From Achromobacter piechaudii NBRC 102461 (lineage in GTDB: Bacteria > Pseudomonadota > Gammaproteobacteria > Burkholderiales > Burkholderiaceae_B), in NCBI RefSeq assembly GCF_001571245.1, contig NZ_BCTK01000006.1:992001-1056000 (forward strand): 64,000 bases of DNA, in the 5' to 3' direction. Position numbers and translations under genes: made by a program. A model generated the notes under the pieces. The model searched no databases. It was not told where the DNA came from and saw nothing but the letters and a program-made list of their open reading frames with translations. Below, piece after piece: positions 58,566-64,000 of the stretch. The stretch's first letter is position 1. Every line of letters starts with the position of its first letter.

Positions 58566-59195
58566 ATGCAGCCACAGACATCCATGGCGCCCGCCGCCCG
58601 GCGCGGCCTCTTGCCCGGCCTGGCCGATCCCGTCAACGACGCGCAAACCACCTTCCGCGCGGCGCTGCGCGCCTTGGCGCATCCCGGCCAGGTCGAGCAG
58701 ATCACGGCCGAGGCCGGCGTGCCCGCCGGCCTGTCGCCCGCGATGACGGCGCTGCTGCTGACCTTGGTGGACGGCGACACGCCGCTTTGGCTGCCCGAGC
58801 AAGTGAGCGATGACGTCGTCGCCTTCCTGCGCTTTCATTGCGGTTGCCCGATAGTGCCGTCGCCCTCGCTGGCGCGCTTTGCCGCCGTGCCCCGAGGCTG
58901 CCGCGCGCCCGCGCTGTCGGCCTGCCATCCCGGCGACCCCGCGTATCCGGACCAGTCCACCACCTTGCTGATCGAGGTGGACAAGCTGGCGGCGGACGGC
59001 GCGGATCAAGACGTCGTCACCCTGAGCGGCCCCGGCATCCAGACGCGGCGGGCGCTGTCGGTGGCGGGTCTGCCCGAGGGATTCTGGCGCGAATGGCGCC
59101 TGAACCAACAACGGTTTCCGCTGGGCGTCGATGTGTTCCTGACGCAAGGCCGGCGGCTTTGTGGATTGCCGCGCACGACGCGCGTGGAGAACTGA
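58566..59195 (+). CDS. phnH: C-P lyase core subunit PhnH
   Basis: PhnH (209 aa) is a structural core subunit with a PLP-transferase-like fold but no cofactor. LADPVNDAQTTFRAALRALAHPG opens the family signature and GFWREWRLNQQRFPLGVDVFL closes it. ATG 58566 (MQPQTSMAP) is chosen; the longer frame overlaps phnG. phnI starts 1 base after. Confidence 0.95.
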   Translation: MQPQTSMAPAARRGLLPGLADPVNDAQTTFRAALRALAHPGQVEQITAEAGVPAGLSPAMTALLLTLVDGDTPLWLPEQVSDDVVAFLRFHCGCPIVPSPSLARFAAVPRGCRAPALSACHPGDPAYPDQSTTLLIEVDKLAADGADQDVVTLSGPGIQTRRALSVAGLPEGFWREWRLNQQRFPLGVDVFLTQGRRLCGLPRTTRVEN

Positions 59196-59196
59196 T

Positions 59197-60312
59197 ATGT
59201 ATGTCGCCGTCAAAGGGGGCGAACGCGCCATCCTGAATTCCTATCGCATGCTGGACGACTACCGGCGCGGCAACCGCGACGTTCCGGCGTTGAGCCTGGA
59301 CCAGATCCGCGAGCAGATGCCGCTGGCGGTGTCGCGCGTGATGGCCGAGGGCTCGCTCTACGATCCGCATTTGGCCGCGCTGGCGCTCAAGCAGGCCGCG
59401 GGCGATGCGATCGAAGCCGTGTTCCTGCTGCGCGCCTATCGCACGACGCTCTCGCGCCATGGCTATACGCAGCCGATCGACACAGGCGCGATGCGTTTGC
59501 AGCGCCGCATTTCGTCGACCTTCAAGGACGTGCCGGGCGGCCAGATCCTGGGCCCCACCTACGACTACACGCAGCGCCTGCTGGACTTCTCGCTGGCCGC
59601 GCAGCACGAGTCCGACGCGCTGCCGCCAGCGGGCGAAGCCTTGGACAGCGCCATGCCGCGCGTGACCGACCTGCTGGCGCACGACGATCTGATCGACGCC
59701 GAACCCGTGCCCGAGGGCGACCCCGAGCCCTTCGACCTGACCCGCCAGCCCCTGGAATTTCCGGCCTCGCGCGCCGCGCGCCTGCAAAACCTGGCTCGCG
59801 CCGACGAAGGCTTCCTGCTGTCGATGGGTTATTCCACGCAGCGCGGTTATGGCAACACCCATCCCTTCGCGGCCGAGATCCGTTACGGCACGCTGGAAGT
59901 GCAGATGGTGGTGGAAGAACTGGGCTTTGCCGTCACGGTAGGGGAGATCGAAATCACCGAATGCCAGATGGTCAGCCAGTTCGCCGGCAACGCCGAAGAC
60001 GGCCCGAAGTTCACGCGCGGCTACGGCCTGAGCTTCGGCTACGGCGAACGCCGCGCGATGTCGATGGCGCTGGTGGATCGCGCACTGAAAGCCCAGGACC
60101 TGGGCGAACGCGCGGATTCTCCCGCCAATGATCATGAATTCGTGCTGTATCACAGCGATAACGTCGAGGCGTCCGGTTTCACGCAGCACTTGAAACTGCC
60201 GCACTACGTGGACTTCCAGGCCAACCTGGAACTGCTGCGACGCCTGCGCGCCGACCGCCAGACGCCGCAACCCGCTCACAGCGATTTGATGGATGAGGCG
60301 GTTTCCCAATGA
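59197..60312 (+). CDS. phnI: C-P lyase core subunit PhnI
   Basis: PhnI (371 aa), the nucleosidase subunit that displaces adenine from ATP. MYVAVKGGERAILNSYRMLDD is the classic start, and RISSTFKDVPGGQILGPTYDY and ECQMVSQF are conserved. The protein is full length. Its stop overlaps phnJ by 4 bases. Confidence 0.96.
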   Translation: MYVAVKGGERAILNSYRMLDDYRRGNRDVPALSLDQIREQMPLAVSRVMAEGSLYDPHLAALALKQAAGDAIEAVFLLRAYRTTLSRHGYTQPIDTGAMRLQRRISSTFKDVPGGQILGPTYDYTQRLLDFSLAAQHESDALPPAGEALDSAMPRVTDLLAHDDLIDAEPVPEGDPEPFDLTRQPLEFPASRAARLQNLARADEGFLLSMGYSTQRGYGNTHPFAAEIRYGTLEVQMVVEELGFAVTVGEIEITECQMVSQFAGNAEDGPKFTRGYGLSFGYGERRAMSMALVDRALKAQDLGERADSPANDHEFVLYHSDNVEASGFTQHLKLPHYVDFQANLELLRRLRADRQTPQPAHSDLMDEAVSQ

Positions 60313-61238
60313 CCATGCCCATGAACTTGCAAACCAACTCGCAAACGAACGCCCAAGCGGACCGCCACGCCGCCCCGGTCGAACGCGACGAGCACTACAA
60401 CTTCGCGTATCTGGACGAATCCACCAAGCGCATGCTGCGCCGCGCCTTGCTCAAGGCGGTGGCCATCCCCGGCTATCAAGTGCCGTTCGGCAGCCGCGAA
60501 ATGCCGCTGCCCTATGGCTGGGGCACGGGCGGCATCCAGGTCACCGCCGCCATCATCGGCCAGGACGATGTGCTCAAGGTGATCGACCAGGGCTCGGACG
60601 ACACGACCAACGCCATCAACATCCGCCGCTTCTTCGGCCGCGTCACGGGCGTGGCCACTACGCAGTCCACCACCGAGGCCAGCATCGTGCAGACGCGCCA
60701 TCGCATCCCCGAGACGCCGCTGCGCGAAGGGCAGGTGATGGTGTTCCAGGTGCCGATTCCCGAGCCCCTGCGCTGGCTCGAACCCAGCGAGACCGAAACG
60801 CGCACCATGCATGCGCTGGCCGAATATGGCGGCATGCACGTCAAGCTGTACGAAGACATCGCGCAGCACGGCCACATCGCCACCACCTACGACTACCCCG
60901 TCATCGTCAACGGGCGCTACATGATGCGGCCTTCGCCCATCCCCAAGTTCGACAACCCCAAGCTGGACGGCAGCCCCGCGTTGATGCTGTTCGGCGCGGG
61001 GCGTGAGAAGCGCGTCTACGCGGTGCCGCCGTATACCTCGGTCAAGAGCCTGGACTTCGACGATCACCCCTTCACCGTCGAAACCTGGACCGAATGCTGC
61101 GACCTGTGCGGCTCGCGCGACAGCTATCTGGACGAGATCATCCTGGACGACGCCGGCACGCGCCGCTTCGTGTGTTCGGACACCGAATACTGCAACCACC
61201 GCCAAGCGCGGCAACCCGACAGCGAGGCCGCCGCATGA
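60309..61238 (+). CDS. phnJ: C-P lyase radical SAM subunit PhnJ
   Basis: PhnJ (309 aa) is the radical SAM enzyme that breaks the C-P bond. Its unusual cluster spacing is intact: Cys264-x2-Cys267-x21-Cys289 for the [4Fe-4S] cluster and Cys295 for the thiyl radical, the same spacing as E. coli PhnJ 241/244/266/272. The N-terminal part contains YGWGTGGIQVTAAIIG. Overlaps both neighbours by 4 bases. Confidence 0.97.
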   Translation: MTMPMNLQTNSQTNAQADRHAAPVERDEHYNFAYLDESTKRMLRRALLKAVAIPGYQVPFGSREMPLPYGWGTGGIQVTAAIIGQDDVLKVIDQGSDDTTNAINIRRFFGRVTGVATTQSTTEASIVQTRHRIPETPLREGQVMVFQVPIPEPLRWLEPSETETRTMHALAEYGGMHVKLYEDIAQHGHIATTYDYPVIVNGRYMMRPSPIPKFDNPKLDGSPALMLFGAGREKRVYAVPPYTSVKSLDFDDHPFTVETWTECCDLCGSRDSYLDEIILDDAGTRRFVCSDTEYCNHRQARQPDSEAAA

Positions 61239-62011
61239 ACGCGCATCCATTGCTTTCCGTGCGCAAGCTGACCCGCACCTGGGACGGCGTGCACGGCTGC
61301 CGCGACGTCAGCTTCGACCTGTATCCGGGCGAAGTGCTGTGCATCGTCGGGGAATCCGGCTCGGGCAAGAGCACCTTGCTGTCGGCGCTGTCTCATCAGA
61401 CCCCGCCCGATGCCGGCAGCGTCTGGTATGACACCCGCGACCAGGGCTTCATCGATCTTGCCGGGCTGCAAGGCGCGCGGCTGCGGCTGTTGTCGCGCAC
61501 CGATTGGGGCTTCGTGCGGCAGAACGCGCGCGACGGGCTGCGCATGCAGGTCAGCGCGGGGGCCAATATCGCCGAGCGGCTGATGGCCGTGGGCGATCGG
61601 CACTATGGCGATCTGCGCGCGGTGGCCGGCAACTGGCTGCAAAAGATGGAAATCGACGTGGGCCGGCTGGACGATACGCCGGTGTCGTTTTCCGGCGGCA
61701 TGCAGCAGCGTTTGCAGATCGCCCGCAACCTGGTCACGCATCCGCGCCTGGTGTTCATGGACGAGCCCACGGCGTCGCTGGACGTGTCCGTGCAGGCGCG
61801 CCTGCTGGACCTGCTGCGCCAATTGGTCACCGATCTGCGGCTGGCCGCCATCGTCGTCACGCATGACCTGGCCGTGGCGCGCCTGCTGGCGCATCGCACG
61901 CTGGTGATGCGCGGCGGCGTCGTGGTGGAAAGCGGGCTGACCGACCAGATTCTTGACGATCCCCAACACCCCTACACCCAGTTGCTGGTGTCTTCCATCT
62001 TGCAGAGCTGA
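61235..62011 (+). CDS. phnK: C-P lyase ABC protein PhnK
   Basis: PhnK (258 aa) is an ABC ATPase without a permease that docks on the PhnGHIJ core. Walker A GESGSGKST is at 39-47, signature SFSGGMQQRLQIARN, Walker B LVFMDEPTASLD. ATG 61235 (MNAHPLLSVRKL) is set by the 4-base overlap with phnJ. Confidence 0.95.
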   Translation: MNAHPLLSVRKLTRTWDGVHGCRDVSFDLYPGEVLCIVGESGSGKSTLLSALSHQTPPDAGSVWYDTRDQGFIDLAGLQGARLRLLSRTDWGFVRQNARDGLRMQVSAGANIAERLMAVGDRHYGDLRAVAGNWLQKMEIDVGRLDDTPVSFSGGMQQRLQIARNLVTHPRLVFMDEPTASLDVSVQARLLDLLRQLVTDLRLAAIVVTHDLAVARLLAHRTLVMRGGVVVESGLTDQILDDPQHPYTQLLVSSILQS

Positions 62012-62013
62012 AC

Positions 62014-62754
62014 ATGCGCGCATCCATTCCCATGATCGAGGTGCGGGGCCTGGTCAAGAGCTTCACCCTGCACAACCAGGGCGGCCTGCGGCTGCCCGTG
62101 CTGGACGCCGTGGACCTGACCGCGTCCAGCGGCGATTGCCTGGTGCTGGCGGGCCCGTCGGGCACCGGCAAGAGCACCTTGCTGCGCTGCCTGTACGGCA
62201 ATTACCTGGCCACGCAGGGCAGCATCCGCGTGCGTGATGGCGACGATTGGGTCGAACTGGTGGGCGCGCCCGAGCAGCGCATCCTGGCGCTGCGCCGTGA
62301 CGTCATCGGCTATGTCAGCCAATTCCTGCGAGTCATTCCGCGCGTGTCGGCGCTGGATGTGGTGGCCGAGCCGCTGCGCATGGCGGGCGTGGACGCGGAC
62401 GCCGCGCGCGAGCGGGCTGGCGCGTTGTTGCAGCGGCTGAATGTGCCGCCGCGTCTGTGGGGCCTGGCGCCCGCCACGTTTTCCGGCGGTGAGCAGCAGC
62501 GGGTGAATATCGCGCGCGGTTTCATCGCGCAGCATCCGATCCTGTTGCTTGATGAGCCCACGGCATCGTTGGACGCCGATAACCGGCGCGTGGTGATCGC
62601 GCTGATCCATGAAGCCCTTGCTGCGGGTCGATGCCTGCTGGGCATTTTCCACGATGCCGAGGTGCGCGACGCCGTCGCCACCCAGACCCTGGCGCTGCGC
62701 CCCGCGCCGTCCATGAGCCCCACCCTGGAACCGACATGCCAAGCTCATATCTGA
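62014..62754 (+). CDS. phnL: C-P lyase ABC protein PhnL
   Basis: PhnL (246 aa) is the second non-transport ABC ATPase of the system. Walker A GPSGTGKST is at 47-55, signature FSGGEQQRVNIARG, Walker B ILLLDEPTASLD. It starts 2 bases after phnK, and its last 19 bases overlap phnM2. Confidence 0.94.
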   Translation: MRASIPMIEVRGLVKSFTLHNQGGLRLPVLDAVDLTASSGDCLVLAGPSGTGKSTLLRCLYGNYLATQGSIRVRDGDDWVELVGAPEQRILALRRDVIGYVSQFLRVIPRVSALDVVAEPLRMAGVDADAARERAGALLQRLNVPPRLWGLAPATFSGGEQQRVNIARGFIAQHPILLLDEPTASLDADNRRVVIALIHEALAAGRCLLGIFHDAEVRDAVATQTLALRPAPSMSPTLEPTCQAHI

Positions 62755-63935
62755 CCCATGCCCGCGTGATCCTGCCCGACCGCGTGCTGGAGAACAGCGC
62801 CGTGCTGATCGAGGATGGCCGCATCCAGGCCATCGAGCCGGACGGCGCAAGCGCCGAGCGTGTGATCGACCTGCAAGGCCAGACCCTGATGCCCGGCTTG
62901 ATCGACCTGCATTGCGATGCCATCGAAAAGGAAGCCGAACCGCGTTCGCGCGTGCTGTTTCCGTTGGACTTCGCGGTGGCGCAGGTTGACCGCCGCAATG
63001 CCGCTGCCGGTATCACCACGCCGTTTCATGCACTGTCGTTTGCCAACAATGAATGGGGCGTGCGCAACAACGAGACGGCGGCGCAGGTGGTGCGCGCGCT
63101 GCGCGCTTTCCGCCAGCACAGCCTGGTGGACAACCGTGTGCATTGCCGCTATGAAGTCACCGACGAAACTTCCGTGCCGGTGCTGCAAGCGCTGATGGAA
63201 GAGGGCGCGGTGGACCTGCTTTCCGTCATGGATCATTCGCCCGGACAGGGGCAGTTCAAGACGCTGGAATCCTATCTGCAATACATGATGGGCAATCATG
63301 CGATGAGCCGCGAGCAGGCGGAAGAGGCGGCCCATGCGAAGACGCGCGCCAAGGACGGCGCGGTGACGCGCGTGCAGGCGCTGTTGGCGCATGCGCAGGC
63401 ACGCGGCATCGCCACGGCCAGCCATGACGATGATTCCGTGCAACGCATTGCCACCATGCGCAACCTGGGCGTGTCGATGAGCGAATTTCCCATCACGCTG
63501 GACACGGCGCGCGCTGCGGTCTCCTGCGGGCTGCCGACCATACTTGGCGCGCCGAACGTGCTGCGCGGCCAAAGCCAGAGCGGGTCGATGCGAGCCATAG
63601 ACGCGATCCGTGCGGGCGTGGCCAGTTGCCTGTGCTCGGACTATCAACCGTCTACGCTGATCGCCGCCGCTTTCGCCGTTGCGGCGCAAACCGACCTGAG
63701 CTGGCCACAAGCCATCGCGCTGGTCACGGCCAACCCCGCCGACGCCTGCGGCCTGTCCGACCGGGGCCGGATCGCGGTGGGCCAGCGGGCCGATCTGGTG
63801 GCCGTGGCCCAGGTGGGCGCATTGCCGCTGATCAGTCACACCTGGTCGGCTGGCCGGCTGGTATTCTCCACGCACTATCTGCCGACGCGTTCGCACGCGG
63901 CGGCGGCCCCCGAGCCGCAATGCGCGGCGGCCTGA
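62736..63935 (+). CDS. phnM: Alpha-D-ribose 1-methylphosphonate 5-triphosphate diphosphatase, copy 2
   Basis: A second, full-length PhnM (399 aa) with DLHCDAIEKEAEPRS, HCRYEV, SHDD in ASHDDDS, and the standard SDYQPST. It is closer in motif to E. coli PhnM than copy 1. The tail (about 380-399) is Ala-rich. It overlaps phnL by 19 bases, so it belongs to the core operon, while copy 1 is in the divergent arm. Confidence 0.95.
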   Translation: MPSSYLTHARVILPDRVLENSAVLIEDGRIQAIEPDGASAERVIDLQGQTLMPGLIDLHCDAIEKEAEPRSRVLFPLDFAVAQVDRRNAAAGITTPFHALSFANNEWGVRNNETAAQVVRALRAFRQHSLVDNRVHCRYEVTDETSVPVLQALMEEGAVDLLSVMDHSPGQGQFKTLESYLQYMMGNHAMSREQAEEAAHAKTRAKDGAVTRVQALLAHAQARGIATASHDDDSVQRIATMRNLGVSMSEFPITLDTARAAVSCGLPTILGAPNVLRGQSQSGSMRAIDAIRAGVASCLCSDYQPSTLIAAAFAVAAQTDLSWPQAIALVTANPADACGLSDRGRIAVGQRADLVAVAQVGALPLISHTWSAGRLVFSTHYLPTRSHAAAAPEPQCAAA

Positions 63936-63966
63936 GCCGCTGGCGGCGTCTTTCTGGAGTTCCGCG

Positions 63967-64000
63967 ATGAATCCGATCGTGATAGCGGTGGCGCTGGGCG
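63967..64000 (+). CDS. Start of next gene (3' part outside window)
   Basis: ATG 63967 with GGAG upstream begins MNPIVIAVALG, a hydrophobic N-terminus suggesting a membrane protein. Only 11 residues are visible. It starts 31 bases after phnM2 and may continue the operon. Confidence 0.55.
   Translation, partial: MNPIVIAVALG

Overview
The window is high-GC, densely coded chromosomal DNA from a betaproteobacterium of the family Alcaligenaceae. Achromobacter or a close Bordetella relative is most likely. This rests on the Bug-type periplasmic receptors, the tgt/queA/yajC/secD/secF block, a second infA and the overall protein style; no rRNA was available for typing. I saw no tRNA, rRNA, CRISPR array, prophage or insertion sequence.

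Layout. 1-6.5 kb (minus): the end of a VOC-family gene, then secF, secD, yajC, tgt and queA, i.e. the Sec translocon accessory complex next to queuosine biosynthesis. 6.7-17.3 kb: dacB (PBP4), upp, cysG, an exported protein of unknown function, a DUF883/YqjE/YqjK-like envelope operon, ubiD, a lytic transglycosylase, a PLP aminotransferase and a protein of unclear function. 17.4-27.3 kb: maeB, a patatin-like phospholipase translationally coupled to a barstar-like protein, rsmE, a coiled-coil protein, then the tkt-gap-pgk central carbon block. 27.4-36 kb: a Bug receptor, a SulP anion transporter, and a four-gene minus-strand operon (DUF3141 / phosphate acetyltransferase / acetate kinase / FabI). 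36-47 kb: YfcF-like GST, cupin, cbpA-cbpM, GST, DsbA-like protein, Pit phosphate transporter, an orphan DltD-like protein followed by an unlisted 45-codon gene, mog, a lipoprotein, an M23 peptidase, a small protein, a second IF-1 and a GFA protein.

47.2-64 kb is a phosphonate-use island. phnCDE (importer) has a good PHO box in front. A LysR-controlled Ggt-like / Bug / GAF operon lies between the importer and the C-P lyase genes. Next come phnN, a DUF1045 protein and a first phnM on the minus strand, the regulator phnF, and phnGHIJKL plus a second phnM on the plus strand. GTCTAGAC-like sites lie in front of both arms, so PhnF probably controls both. No phnP is visible; the DUF1045 protein has two H-x-T motifs of the 2H phosphoesterase fold and could do that step.

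Most interesting items: (1) the orphan DltD-like protein plus a 45-residue, single-helix microprotein ending in an F-x-Y-x-x-F motif like DltX of D-alanylation systems; (2) DUF1045 as a possible PhnP substitute, and two PhnM proteins in one regulon; (3) the PhaC-like DUF3141 protein with a 129-residue histone-H1-like tail, in an operon with acetyl-phosphate enzymes and a FabI; (4) a 22-bp stem between gap and pgk that closes fully only as plus-strand RNA; (5) a barstar-like protein coupled to a patatin with no nuclease in sight.
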